Below, one piece after another: positions 1-10,000 of a stretch of 64,000 nucleotides of DNA. The stretch covers positions 1 through 64,000 of the forward strand of contig JANYDK010000117.1 of assembly GCA_025363655.1 (NCBI GenBank), read 5' to 3'. A program made the position numbers and the translations under genes. The stretch's first letter is position 1. Each line of letters opens with the position of its first letter. This stretch comes from Deltaproteobacteria bacterium (GTDB taxonomy: Bacteria > Myxococcota_A > Polyangia > Polyangiales > JADJMO01). Under the pieces are notes generated by a model that was not told the origin of the DNA, did no database searches, and saw only the letters and a list, made by a program, of their open reading frames with translations.

Positions 1-64
1 GCGCCAACATCGCCTCGAGGCCCGCGCGCTCGTCGATCGTGAGCTGAACTCGATATCGCTTCAT
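1..64 (-). CDS. Possible IS630-type transposase, N-terminal fragment cut by the window edge
   Basis: Reading the minus strand from the ATG at 64 gives 21 residues, MKRYRVQLTIDERAGLEAML then A, before the window ends. A short basic beta start followed by 'xLTxxERAxLEAxx' is the usual opening of the helix-turn-helix domain of IS630-family transposases and related orphan HTH proteins. That is family knowledge; the catalytic DDE part would lie outside the window. No terminal inverted repeat is visible in the 112 bases between this start and the next gene, so whether this is a live element, a remnant or an unrelated HTH protein cannot be decided here. Confidence 0.4.
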   Translation of the reverse strand, partial: MKRYRVQLTIDERAGLEAMLA

Positions 65-128
65 GCTCGACGTGCTCGGCGATTCGCGCACGACCGGGCA
101 ACTTTTCACCCATCGCCGGGGGGCTGAC

Positions 129-165
129 GAACTACTAGTTCAGAACAGTCGAGTGCAGAACACTC
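129..165. repeat. Two small inverted repeats after the esterase gene
   Basis: GAACTACTAGTTC (129-141) is a perfect palindrome around one central base. GAGTGcagaaCACTC (151-165) is a five-base stem with a five-base loop. They lie just beyond the stop of the large minus-strand lipoprotein gene. There is no T-run on either side, so this is at best a weak terminator or an mRNA 3'-end structure. Confidence 0.3.
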
Positions 166-176
166 GGGGCAACCCC

Positions 177-3100
177 TCAGGGGAGATACGAGGTCGCGTC
201 CTTCTCGCCCTTGGCCGCGGGAGCCAATTTTCCGGCCATCGGATCGCCGAGGCTCGCCGGCGCTTTCCACGACTTGTCGAAGAATCCAGCCGCCAGGGCC
301 GTTCCGAAGGAGAGCACCTGCTGACCGCGCGCCGGCGCCAGGTTCTCGTCGAAGACGACGAAATCGGGCAGCAGCTCGGGGAGGCTGAGCGATCGCCAGG
401 TGCCGAGCGCGTCGACGCCTTCGACGACGAGGAGATATTTGTCCCTCGCGCGCGGGTGGGGAACGACGAACGCGGCGCCGAGCTGCGCGCCCGTGTACGT
501 CTGACCGGCGAAGCGGATCGTGTTGCCGTCGATCTGCATCGGCAGCTCGGCCTCGAGCGCGCGGAGCACGCGGTTGCTCTTGGCGTTGCCGACCAAGACC
601 ATCGAGCGCGTGGGGACCGCCGCCGGATCGACCGCGTCGTCGGCGACGAGCGGGTAGTTCACGTCGACGCCCCAACGAAGGCGAGCGAGCGCCTGCGCGA
701 CCTCGTGGTTCGCCGTGGTCTGCGTCGGATCGGAGGCGCCGTAGACGAAGGTCAGCGGCTCGTTCCACACGTCGCGAATCGGACCACTGATCTTGCCCGA
801 TTTCGCCTTCGGATCGTCGATCGGCCCGCTCGCCCAAGCGCCGCCGGTGCGATGGAGGACGATCGGCGCGCCGCTCGCGAAGCTGATCTTCGCGCCATCG
901 ACCGCGACGGTGAGCTCACCCGCGTCCATCAGCTCGGGCTCGCGATCGAGGTGAAGGCCATCGACGCCCTTCGTCTTCACGACGATCGATTTTTTGTTCT
1001 CGACCTTGGCATCGACGGAGCCCCAGCCATCGACGGCGGTGAGGGCATCGACGTGCAACCAAGCGTCGTCGCCGAAGCGCGGCCTGGTGGTCCGGAGTCG
1101 CACGTGTTTTGGATGCGGATCGCGTCGTCGCCCGGCGAACCACTTCACCTGATCGAGATGATCGTAGGCCCAGCCCCAGACGTCGTGTCCCTTGTCGGGG
1201 TGCTCGTGCTTGATGGGAAAGCCGAATTTTTCGTACGCGTCTATGAGAACGCCGCTGTTCTCCTCGGGGAGATCGTGGATGCCGTGCACCACGTAGAGCG
1301 GAAGCCGCATCCCGTTCGCCGCCCACTCGGTGTTGGAGCGGTCCTCGATGAGGAACTCCTCCCAAGGCCGCAGCGGCCTCCCGTGGATGTCTCGGCGAAT
1401 TGCATAACTATGATATCCACACAGCGGCTGCGCGGCGGCGAAGACGTCGGGGTGATGGAGCGGGATCGAAGCCGCCCCGATGCCGCCCATCGAGAAGCCG
1501 GTCATGTAGACGCGATCGGCGTCGAGCGTGGGGAAGCGCTTCTTCGCCCACTCGATCAGATCCATCACCTCTTCTTCGCCGAGCTGCCGGTACATCGCGT
1601 TGCCGTGGGCGTGCGGCGCGAGGACGAAGCTGGCGAGCTTGGTGGTCTGCACCGCTTCGAAGCGGCGCTCCATCTCGCTCATCGTCTTCCCCTCGTCGTC
1701 GCCACCGAAGAAGATGCGCAGCATCGACATCGGTCCGCCGTTCATCCCGTGGAGGCCGACGTGGAGCGGAAGCTTCTTTCCGCCAGGATTTTCCGGGACG
1801 TAGAGGGTGAAGGGCTGCGGCTCTCCGTCGGCGCGGGCGAAGTGCGCGAGGCGGAGCGCCCCGGTCTTGGTCGCGAGCGGATCTTTTCCGACCTCGGCCG
1901 ACTCGAGGAGCGAGACCAGGTCGGCGGCGTCGGCGAGCTGCGACTTCACGTCGTCGTCTCCGCGCGAGACGAACCCCGCGAGCCTCGCTTCGAGGTACGC
2001 CAAGGTCGCTTCGACGTCGTCGGGGATCGCCGCCGGGCGTCCTTCTTTCTTCCACGTCGCCACGAGCTTGCGCGCGCGGACGATCGCTTGTCGCACCGCG
2101 AGCCGCGGATGGAATGGCACGTCGAGCGTGCGACCGAAGGCCATCACGCGGACGGTGAGATCGGCGCCCGCGCTCTCGTCGGCGGAGAGATCGGTCGCCG
2201 CGACTTCGGCGTGAAAATCGTCGACAGTTCGTGGAGAAATCGTCGCGGCGCCGAGCTCGTGAAGCGCGACCTTGGGGGTGCCCATCGCGTCGAGGAGCGC
2301 GCCCTTCACGGTCAGTGGCGTGCCGGTCACCGCGCCTTCGGGGAAGCGCACCGAGGTGGTCAACGCATAGCCCGTCTCGCTCGGCGCGCGCGTGATGCGA
2401 ATGGCGGCGAGGCTCTCGAGCAACTTGCTTCCGGTGGCCGCATCGGCGCCCGGGAGGAGCCAGCGCGCACCGATCGGTGGCTTCAGCGTCGCCCGATCGA
2501 GCAACCTCACGCGCGCGCCCCAACCGCCATCGCGCTGGTGCAACTTGAGCACCACGACGTGATCGCCGGCTGACAAATCGAGCGGAATCAGATCGTCGTC
2601 GTCACGCAGCGCACGCGACGCATCCCTGGAAAATCGCGACACGCCGTCGACGATGAGCTCGACGCCGTCGTCGACCGCCAAGGTGAAGAGGAGCTTGTCG
2701 TCGATGGGTAGCCGCAGCGTCGCCGCCAGGTACGCCATCGTCGGCTTGCCGCCGGAGCCGAGCTCGTGCTCGAGATCGATCGCCGCGCCGCTCTCGGGAC
2801 GCGCCGAGACGACGCTCCAGCTCGCGGCCGCCGACGACCATCCTTTGATCTTGTCCTTCGGCTTACCGTCCTTGCCGAGCTCTCGCGACGGGACGTCGAT
2901 GCGCGTCGGTACGGCAGCACCAAACTTGGGCGCGAAGGCGTGATCGTCGATCGCCGGCGCAGCCTCGTCGATGACGCCGTTCGGCTTCCGCGCCTTCAGG
3001 CGAAGCGCGGTGACGGTGGATTTGTCCTTCTCTGGAAGGCGAAATGGCCCGAGGGCGAGCCACGCGCCGACGTGCCCCTGCGGTCCAGCGACGAGCCCGA

Positions 3101-3359
3101 CACCTTCTTCCGGAGCGATGGTGGCGATCTTCGGCGGAGGCAGCGCAGCTTCGACGCTGCCACCCGAGGCCGCGGCGAGAGGCGTCGACGAAGACGGGCT
3201 CGGAGACGACGCCGAGCCGAGCGGTGAAGGTTGCTCCGAAGGGAGCGGCGCGCGTTGTCCGGCACACGCCGTCGCGACCGCCGTCGCGCCGAGCCACCAA
3301 GTATGTCGCGTCCACCTCCGCACGCGGCGGAGCTTCGTCGGGGAATCGGCACGCGGCAA
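177..3359 (-). CDS. Large lipoprotein with an esterase/peptidase-type alpha/beta-hydrolase domain
   Basis: A 1060-residue predicted lipoprotein. The N-terminus has basic residues, a short hydrophobic stretch (WWLGATAVATAC) and a lipobox Cys, then a Ser/Pro linker. The alpha/beta-hydrolase fold is near residues 520-740: an HGMNGG oxyanion-type loop, the nucleophile elbow GFSMGG (Ser about 623), then candidate Asp (HGIHDLPEE) and His (KGHDVWGW). This resembles PHB-depolymerase/feruloyl-esterase-like and S9-like hydrolases; the substrate is unknown. The flanking 400 and 320 residues look beta-rich and unrecognised. The start is a TTG with a GAGG five bases upstream, seven bases after the stop of the nucleotidyltransferase gene, so the two are probably cotranscribed. 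A GTG 13 codons further in also leaves a complete signal peptide. Confidence 0.8.
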   Translation of the reverse strand: MPRADSPTKLRRVRRWTRHTWWLGATAVATACAGQRAPLPSEQPSPLGSASSPSPSSSTPLAAASGGSVEAALPPPKIATIAPEEGVGLVAGPQGHVGAWLALGPFRLPEKDKSTVTALRLKARKPNGVIDEAAPAIDDHAFAPKFGAAVPTRIDVPSRELGKDGKPKDKIKGWSSAAASWSVVSARPESGAAIDLEHELGSGGKPTMAYLAATLRLPIDDKLLFTLAVDDGVELIVDGVSRFSRDASRALRDDDDLIPLDLSAGDHVVVLKLHQRDGGWGARVRLLDRATLKPPIGARWLLPGADAATGSKLLESLAAIRITRAPSETGYALTTSVRFPEGAVTGTPLTVKGALLDAMGTPKVALHELGAATISPRTVDDFHAEVAATDLSADESAGADLTVRVMAFGRTLDVPFHPRLAVRQAIVRARKLVATWKKEGRPAAIPDDVEATLAYLEARLAGFVSRGDDDVKSQLADAADLVSLLESAEVGKDPLATKTGALRLAHFARADGEPQPFTLYVPENPGGKKLPLHVGLHGMNGGPMSMLRIFFGGDDEGKTMSEMERRFEAVQTTKLASFVLAPHAHGNAMYRQLGEEEVMDLIEWAKKRFPTLDADRVYMTGFSMGGIGAASIPLHHPDVFAAAQPLCGYHSYAIRRDIHGRPLRPWEEFLIEDRSNTEWAANGMRLPLYVVHGIHDLPEENSGVLIDAYEKFGFPIKHEHPDKGHDVWGWAYDHLDQVKWFAGRRRDPHPKHVRLRTTRPRFGDDAWLHVDALTAVDGWGSVDAKVENKKSIVVKTKGVDGLHLDREPELMDAGELTVAVDGAKISFASGAPIVLHRTGGAWASGPIDDPKAKSGKISGPIRDVWNEPLTFVYGASDPTQTTANHEVAQALARLRWGVDVNYPLVADDAVDPAAVPTRSMVLVGNAKSNRVLRALEAELPMQIDGNTIRFAGQTYTGAQLGAAFVVPHPRARDKYLLVVEGVDALGTWRSLSLPELLPDFVVFDENLAPARGQQVLSFGTALAAGFFDKSWKAPASLGDPMAGKLAPAAKGEKDATSYLP

Positions 3360-3366
3360 GACGACC

Positions 3367-4257
3367 TCAGCTCCCGACGTCGATGACGACGTCTTCTGCC
3401 GCGAAAATCACGCGCGATCGCGGCGCACGCGCGGTGACCCCCGGCCACACGATCGCCTGCGAGAGGACGCCTTTACCGACGACTCGTGCATCGGACTCGA
3501 GGGCGCACTTCTCGAGACGCACGTCTCCTTCGCACTTGGCGTCGACGTCGACGAACGAGTCACCAGAGTCACGAGAGCCCAGCTCATCGAGGCACGCTTC
3601 GAGGTAGCTCTTCGGATCTCCGACGTCGTGCCAGCATCCGACGTAGGCGAGCGTGCGCAGCGTCTCTCCGCGTGCGATCGCCGGCAGATAGAGATCGTCG
3701 ATGAGACACCCACGGCTCGGTGCGCGCGCCGCCAGCTCGCCGCGCAGGAGATGAATCGCCGCAAATTGCGTGCTCCGCGTCTCTTTGCCGAACGACGTCG
3801 TCCGCAGTCGCACCACGCGTCCTTCGTCGTCGATGCCGACGTTGCCGACGCCCGGCTCGAGCTCGCCGCGCACCGCGAGGACGGCGCTGTCGTCGCGACC
3901 GAGCGCAGCATGGAGCGCGCGCACGTCGACGTCGGCGACGATGTCACCATTCCAAATCACCACTGCTTCGGCGCCGGCGAGGTGCGGCGCGACGGCAGCG
4001 AGCCCGCCCGCGGTCCCACGCGGTCCGTCTTTCTCGACCTCCACCCCCACGTCCAAGAGACGCCCGAGGCCCGCCACGTCTTCCGCGCGATGGAAGGCAT
4101 TGGCGACGACGCGCGAGACCCCGCCAAGGCGAAGCGCGGAGGCGGCTCGCCCGAAGGGGGTGCTCCCGACCAACGGAAAACAGGGCTTGGGTCGCAAGGC
4201 GCTCAGTGCAGCGGCGCGCGAGCCGACACCGGCAGCGAGGATGAGCCCGGCAATCAC
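3367..4257 (-). CDS. Sugar-phosphate nucleotidyltransferase (GlmU/MurU/RfbA-type fold)
   Basis: A 296-residue cytosolic NDP-sugar pyrophosphorylase-like enzyme, expected to join a sugar-1-phosphate to an NTP with release of pyrophosphate. Residues 5-14 carry the nucleotide-binding signature LILAAGVGSR, followed by LRPKPCFPLVG with the conserved Lys. WNGDIVADVD supplies the metal-binding Asp of the family. Residues 225-296 have the short hydrophobic repeats of a partial left-handed beta-helix. Overall length and layout resemble MurU-like or mannose/glucose-1-phosphate transferases, but the sugar and base cannot be told from sequence. Translation starts at GTG (GTG ATT GCC). It is the first gene of a two-gene unit with the esterase lipoprotein. 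Confidence 0.8.
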   Translation of the reverse strand: MIAGLILAAGVGSRAAALSALRPKPCFPLVGSTPFGRAASALRLGGVSRVVANAFHRAEDVAGLGRLLDVGVEVEKDGPRGTAGGLAAVAPHLAGAEAVVIWNGDIVADVDVRALHAALGRDDSAVLAVRGELEPGVGNVGIDDEGRVVRLRTTSFGKETRSTQFAAIHLLRGELAARAPSRGCLIDDLYLPAIARGETLRTLAYVGCWHDVGDPKSYLEACLDELGSRDSGDSFVDVDAKCEGDVRLEKCALESDARVVGKGVLSQAIVWPGVTARAPRSRVIFAAEDVVIDVGS

Positions 4258-4346
4258 GGGCCACGCGGTATCAGGGCTCCCGTCGGGTGGGAAAGAGAAG
4301 CGCGGAACTTGGCCAGTGGCGAACGCGGCATGGTACCGGCAGTGCG

Positions 4347-4772
4347 ATGCCCAAGCTCTGGACCCTCCGCTGCGTCTCGGCGCTGCTCGTCCTCGCGCTC
4401 GGCGTGGCCTTCGGCGGCGCCTGCAGCGCCGTGTCCACGGGCGTCGACGCCTGCCGACAAATCGAGAGCGCCCGCTGCAACGCGCTCTCGACGTGCGACA
4501 AGGCCAACTTCATCGGCACCGCCGACAGCTGCACGCGCTTCTACGACGTGCAGTGCGGCCGTGGTCTCGCGGACGGCGCGCGCGAGCCGAGCGCACCCGA
4601 GCTGAAGGCCTGCACCGATCGCATCGTCGCCGACTGCACCGTCGCACACGATCCGCTCGCCTCGGTCGAGTGCAAGAAATTCCTCTCCCCCGAGCCGCTG
4701 CCCGACACCGGCACCGCCGACACGGGAACCCCCGACACGACCGTCGCCGACACGACCCCCGAAGCCGACTGA
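4347..4772 (+). CDS. Small Cys-rich lipoprotein of unknown function
   Basis: A 141-residue protein starting at the ATG in MPKLWTLR; an upstream in-frame ATG would put 20 unrelated residues before the signal peptide. A hydrophobic stretch leads to the lipobox FGGAC, so it should be lipid-anchored. The mature part carries nine or so Cys, several closely spaced (e.g. ARCNALSTCD, VECKKF), suggesting disulphides. It ends in an Asp/Thr-rich low-complexity tail (PDTGTADTGTPDTT). Small disulphide-rich lipoproteins like this are common in Polyangiales, with no known role. It is divergent from the nucleotidyltransferase and ends five bases before the stop of the convergent histidine kinase. Confidence 0.7.
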   Translation: MPKLWTLRCVSALLVLALGVAFGGACSAVSTGVDACRQIESARCNALSTCDKANFIGTADSCTRFYDVQCGRGLADGAREPSAPELKACTDRIVADCTVAHDPLASVECKKFLSPEPLPDTGTADTGTPDTTVADTTPEAD

Positions 4773-4777
4773 CTCGC

Positions 4778-6046
4778 TCAGCGAGCGCGATGAAGGTGGA
4801 GGCGGAAGCATGCGCCGCGTCCGGGCACGCTCCAGAGGCTGATGCGTCCGCCCATCTGCTCGGCATACTCGCGACAGAGCGAGAGCCCGAGGCCGACGCC
4901 GCCTTGGGTGCGCCGCGACGTGTAGAACGGCTCGAAAATACGCTCCTGTTCCTCGAGCTCGATGCCCGGGCCGTTGTCGCGAATCGAGACGATGGCGTCC
5001 TCGCCGCTCTCGTAGACGTGCACCCGAATGCGCGCGACCGGCAAGGAACGAGCGGCGAGCGCGGCGTTCTCCAGCAAGCGTCCGAGCACCTGATGAAGGA
5101 GCCGGATGCTCGCCATCGCCGTCAGCGGCGCCATCGCATCGTGGACCGTGATGCCGCCCAGCTTCGGTCCGTACTCCGACAACACCGAGCGTGCAGCGGC
5201 GGCGAGATCGATCGGCGCGAGCGTGCGCGCCGGCTGCCCGACCAGCTCCTTGATTTGCCCGAGCAGCCCCTGCAAGCGTGTCAGGCTTCCGCGCGCATCG
5301 GCGAGGGAACCATGGAGCTCTTCCGGCGGCGACTGCGTGAGCTCCGCGGCCGCAGCACGAATGTGATCCTCACGCGCGGCGCCGGTTTGGCCGACGATGC
5401 CGTGGAGGCGCTTCTCGAGCTCTTCGAGCCGTTCACACTCGCGCGCGATGACGTCGAGGTTCATCGACAAGACGGCCAGCGGGTTGCCGAGCTCGTGGGA
5501 GAGCGCGGCGCTGATTCGGGAGACCGACGCGTGATGTGCCGAGAAATCGAGGCGTTCCATCACGCGACGGCGCGCCGAGGCCTTGCCGAATGCAGCCGCT
5601 GCGGCAGCGACGACCTCCGAGGCCGTCACGGGCAATTTGAGATACGAGAGCGCGCCGGCATCGTAGGCTTCGCGGGCACCGTCGCCTTGGCCTCGTTGGA
5701 GAACGGCCACCGCCGCGTCGATGCGCGCCTTGCGACGGACGGCTTCGACCGCGGCACGCGCGCCGTCGGCCGTCGCCTCGACGAGCACCATCGGCGCGAG
5801 CTCGAGCTCGTCGATGCCGACCGTCGACCAACCTGCTGCACGCAACGCCTCCTCCAGGGCAGGGCGGGTCTCGGGCGCGACGTCGAGCGCGACGACCCCT
5901 TCTGGATGCGCCTCTGGGTGCGCGATCGTCCCCTGCGCCGCGAGCGCTTCGTGATCGCCCGAACGCTCGGCTTTCGCCTCGTCGACGCGCGGGTCGACAT
6001 GGCGCGACGGTGGCGGGACCGAAGCCGGACGTTTGCGCTGGGTCAT
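4778..6046 (-). CDS. Sensor histidine kinase with a degenerate N-terminal receiver domain
   Basis: A 422-residue soluble histidine kinase without membrane segments. Residues about 45-150 read like a CheY receiver: the C-terminal half (YDAGALSYLKLPVTASEV) keeps the conserved Lys-Pro, but where the phospho-Asp is expected the sequence is VLVEATADG, with Glu. The kinase core follows: H-box SHELGNP, N-box LLENAALA, G1 DNGPGI, F-box FEPFYTS and G2 GVGLGLSLC. All motifs are intact, so it should autophosphorylate. No cognate response regulator is adjacent. The start is the ATG before TQRKRPAS, preceded by a long G-run; a GTG 12 codons upstream is the alternative. It converges on the small lipoprotein with a five-base gap. 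Confidence 0.82.
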   Translation of the reverse strand: MTQRKRPASVPPPSRHVDPRVDEAKAERSGDHEALAAQGTIAHPEAHPEGVVALDVAPETRPALEEALRAAGWSTVGIDELELAPMVLVEATADGARAAVEAVRRKARIDAAVAVLQRGQGDGAREAYDAGALSYLKLPVTASEVVAAAAAAFGKASARRRVMERLDFSAHHASVSRISAALSHELGNPLAVLSMNLDVIARECERLEELEKRLHGIVGQTGAAREDHIRAAAAELTQSPPEELHGSLADARGSLTRLQGLLGQIKELVGQPARTLAPIDLAAAARSVLSEYGPKLGGITVHDAMAPLTAMASIRLLHQVLGRLLENAALAARSLPVARIRVHVYESGEDAIVSIRDNGPGIELEEQERIFEPFYTSRRTQGGVGLGLSLCREYAEQMGGRISLWSVPGRGACFRLHLHRAR

Positions 6047-6183
6047 CGAGGGTTCCCCCCCCTCTGCCCTGGATTGTTGCACGACTTGCGTAAGGCTACG
6101 AAGGCGCCGCTATCGCACCTTCGCGCCGGGGCCGTGGAACTAGCCCACGCCGCGCGTTTCCGGCACGATTCCACGAGCACCCG

Positions 6184-6984
6184 ATGGGCATTCGACGACG
6201 ACCGATTCGACGCTTCCCAGAGAGAGATGGCTGGCTGCGTCTGAGCACGACCTTGCTCGTCGTCGGAGCGCTGTTCGTGCTGACCGCCATCCGTTCGGTC
6301 GTCCTGCCTTCGCATGGCGTGCGCAACGCTCGCGCGCAGAACGTCACCAAGACGACGGCGAGCCCGGCGCCGGTGACCGCGACCCCCAAGCCTCCGGTCG
6401 CGACGGCCGCGCCCGCGCCAACCGCGACCGCGACCGCGACCGCGACCGCGACCGCGATGCCTGCCGCTGCTTCGCCGTTCGCCGCGATCGGCAATGGCAC
6501 GCACGTCCTCGTCTTCGGCGATTCCTTCGTCGCCGCCGGGTTCGCGCAGCAACTGAAGAAGCTGGTCGAAGCGCGCGGTGGCGCGGTCAAATTCGACGCC
6601 TGGACGAGCTCGACGACCATCGCTTGGGCCGGCGGCTCGCGCCTCAACAACCTCCTCGCCACCTTCAAGCCCGACGTCGTCATCATCTCGATCGGCGCCA
6701 ACGAGGTCTTTCTGCCGGCGCCCGAGTCGCGTGCGCAGTTCGTGCGCTCCATCGTCAAACGCCTCGGCGTTCAGGCCTGCATGTGGGTCGGCACGCCGCT
6801 TTGGAAAGGCGAGACCGGAATCACCGCGGTGACCAAGGCCAACGCCTATCCCTGCGGTTTCTTCGATTCGAACTCGATCGAGGTCGAGCGCGGCACCGAC
6901 AAGATCCACCCCTCGGCCAAGGGCGGGGCGGCGTGGGCAGACGCGGTCTGGTCGGTCTTCGTCAAAGACGCCGCCAAGCCCTGA
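6184..6984 (+). CDS. Membrane-anchored SGNH/GDSL-type hydrolase
   Basis: A 266-residue protein with a basic N-terminus, one membrane segment (about 20-40), and a Thr/Ala/Pro linker that includes a (TA)n tract encoded by a six-base repeat. The hydrolase domain fills residues 105-260. It has block I FGDSF (Ser114), block III GANE (Asn173) and block V DKIH (Asp239, His242), which are the SGNH catalytic and oxyanion residues. The family hydrolyses lipid, acyl-sugar or polysaccharide O-acyl esters; DUF459-like periplasmic forms are the closest in layout. It should act outside the inner membrane. It is followed 56 bases later by the large kinase-domain protein on the same strand. Confidence 0.75.
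   Translation: MGIRRRPIRRFPERDGWLRLSTTLLVVGALFVLTAIRSVVLPSHGVRNARAQNVTKTTASPAPVTATPKPPVATAAPAPTATATATATATAMPAAASPFAAIGNGTHVLVFGDSFVAAGFAQQLKKLVEARGGAVKFDAWTSSTTIAWAGGSRLNNLLATFKPDVVIISIGANEVFLPAPESRAQFVRSIVKRLGVQACMWVGTPLWKGETGITAVTKANAYPCGFFDSNSIEVERGTDKIHPSAKGGAAWADAVWSVFVKDAAKP
6421..6456 (+). repeat. Six-base tandem repeat coding a Thr-Ala linker
   Basis: The unit GCGACC is repeated about six times inside the SGNH hydrolase gene and codes alternating Thr and Ala between the membrane segment and the catalytic domain. Gain or loss of units would keep the frame and only change linker length, so it is a plausible slippage site. Confidence 0.7.
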
Positions 6985-7040
6985 AAATCTTTGCGGAGTT
7001 TTCGTGGCGCGCGAGGGCGTGCTGCTAGCATCGCCGAAGC

Positions 7041-10000
7041 GTGCGCGGTCGGACGTACGAACTCGACGGGCTCCTCGAGCTCCCTCACCTCCGGGATCTC
7101 GGCGCCCGGCGCGCCAGCTTTCGTCAGGCGCTGGCCAACCTCGCGCGCATCGGCGAGCTCGATGGACCGTCACCGCTCGAAGGCGTCGCCCCCGAGGCGC
7201 TCGGTCGTGGCGTCAAGGTCGCCCTCGAGAGTGGGCTCTTCGACGATCTCGAGTGGCTCTCCGACACTGCCGTTGGCGTCGCGCTCTACGAGCTCGCGGC
7301 CGCGTTGCCTGCCGGGCACGAGAAGCGAGAGCTCGGTCGACGGGTGCTCTCGCGGCTCCACGAAGGCTCGGCGCCGGTCTTCGCGGCGATCGTCACCCGC
7401 ATGGCCCTCGGTACGCGAAAAGGCCTCGCCGGTCCGGCGATCGCCGCGCGCACGTCGCTCCTCTTCGCCCTCCGTGGCGGCATCGTCGACGCCGGACCGC
7501 TCGCCTTCGCCTTCGCCTCGCGTCGCGAGCTCGCCCGAGAGTGGATCGGTCAGCGCTCGACGGGCTCGCTTCCTTCGCGCCGTCTCGCCTCGCGCATCAT
7601 CGAGCACGCGGCCGTGGTCGCCGCTCGTCGCGCCGCACAAGGCGACGATTACGCGCCGCGCGTCTTCGCGACCGAACAGAACGCCATTTCCTTCGCGCGC
7701 CTCCTCGCCGATCGTGAGCCGCTCGTCTGGCGACACGCGGCCGTCGCGCGTGGTCTGCTCGGTGGCGTCTCTTCCGCGCCCTGGAAGGCGATCACCGACG
7801 CGCTCCATCCGCGCTTCACCCCCACCGAGTGGCGACGCGCGGCGGTCTCGATCGTCGCCGCCATCGCCACCAGCCCCGCTCGCGCCTTGCCGCGCGCGCT
7901 CGATCTCCTCCGCGGCGGAATCATCGCGCGCGATCGAGGCCTCGCCGCGACGATGGTCTGGGGTCTTCCGCGTGTCTTCGACGTCGAGCCCGAGGCGGCA
8001 GAGCAGCTCCTCGATGCCGTGGTCGACGTCGACGATGTCGGGGCCGCCGAAGCGATCGCCGCCATCGCGCCCGATTTGAGCGGCGAATCTGGCCGTCGAG
8101 CGGTCGCCACTGCGCGCGCGATCCTCGCCGATCGCATCGCCGCACGGACCAGCAACGTCGGTGAGCCCGACGACGAGCGAATGGTGGCGCACGCGCTCTA
8201 TGAAGAGCTCTCCGCCGAACGCGATCGCAGCGGAACGCTTCGCGACGCGGTCGATCGCGCGCTCGCCGCGTGGGTCTCGGGCGGCGCTCGGGACGCACAC
8301 GCGATCGCCGGCGAAGCGATGGAGACCGCCCGCGTCGGCCTCTCCGCGCTCGAGAGCCTCGACGACGAAGGTGAAGAGAGCGGCGCCGCCGTCGTTCGTC
8401 GCACCGCGGTTCTCCTCCTCCGCGATCTCGACGCCGGACTGCTCGAAGACTCGTCGCTCGGCGATCTTCTCCAGCTCCGGCCGCAGACCGTGCCGAGCCC
8501 GGAATCCGCCTCGATCGCCGATCTCCACGATCGGCTCGGCCTCTGGCTTCTCGCGCGCGAGCGAAGCGGCAAACGGCCGGTCGAGTACGGAATGAGCGGC
8601 AGACGCCTGCGCGCGCTCCTCCATCTCGTCGATCACGAATCGGCCGAACGTGACGACGACGGCGCTCCCAACGCGGCGCGCGTCCGCGGTCGTCGCCTCG
8701 ACGCCGTCCGGGTCCTCCTCGATCGCCTGCCGAGAGATCGGCGCTCGCCCGTGCATCGCACGCTCTGTGCGACCTTGGCGCGCGCCTTCGATGCGCTCGT
8801 CCGCGACGGCACCTGCGAGCCGGTCGACGTGATGATGGTGTCGCTCGCGCTCCTCGAAGAGGGCACCGACCTGGCCACCCTCGGCGAGGCGAGCATGGAT
8901 CCCGACGTCGCCGGTGCGCTCCGGGCGTGCGCGCGTTTCGTCCGTGCGATCACCGACGAGGCCATCCCGCTGGTGACGCCGTCGGCGGGCCCGATGTCCT
9001 TTCCCGCCGCATCGACCGACGATCGACCGGCGCCAGGTGATCAGCGCATCGAGGCGCTCCTCGAGCTCGCGGCCGCGCTCGGTGACGACGGTTCGGGGCG
9101 CGCCGAAGCACTTCGTGCAGTGCTCTCGCGCATCGCTCGTGCGTTGCAGAACGTGCAAGGTGCCCCCGCGCGCAAGAGCCTCCAAGACGGCGCCGGCGGC
9201 TCGTTCGATGCGCTCGCCGGTGCGGCGTCGGCCTACGCGCAGATGGACCAAGGCGCACGTCGACGTGTGCTGGGTGGACGCGACGATCTTCCGACCTCCG
9301 CCGTGGCTGCAGGCCTCGGCAGTCGCCTCGCCCCGCTTCTCTCCCGAGTCTCCGACGTGTCTCTCGAGACGGCGAAGGGAGCCGTGCAAGAGGCGCTCTC
9401 CGATTTGCAGCGCGTGCTTCCTTCGGCCCTCTTTCGCTTGGTCGACGAGGTCTTTCGTCGCGCGCTCGAGAGGCCCTACGAGTCCGATGCGGCCTCGGCG
9501 TCGAACCTTCGCGTCGGCGAAGAGCTCCCGAGCTGGCTCGGCGCGCGTCGCACCATCGGCGGCTTCTACGTCGTCCGTCCGCTCGGCGGCGGCGCGGCGG
9601 CTTCGGTCTTCGTCGCCAAGCGCATCGAAGAGCGTCACGAGGCAGGCGCCGAGCGGTTCGCGCTCAAGGTGCCCGATTACGACGGCGCCGCCGCGCGCAG
9701 CCTCTCCGAGCAGGAGTTCCTCGCCTTTTTCCGCGCCGAAGCCTCCGCGCTCCTCGGCCTCCCGCCCGATCCGAACCTCGCCCGCTTCGTCACCTTCGAT
9801 CTCGCCGCTCGTCCCAAGCCGATCCTGGTGATGGAGCTGATCGAAGGACCGACGCTCGAACGATTCGTCGCCGCCGCCGAGACCAGCAACGGGACGACGA
9901 CGACGCAGCGCGCGCTCGAGATCCTCGACGGGGTCCTCGCCGGTCTCGAGGTGATGCATAAGTACGCTATCGGTCACCTCGACGTGAAGCCCTCGAACGT

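Noticed and set aside
63-2573. An 836-codon plus-strand open frame opposite the esterase gene
   Set aside because: Its product is Arg/Glu/His-rich with no domain or signal, while the minus-strand frame has a lipobox and a hydrolase fold. It is an antisense artefact of high GC.
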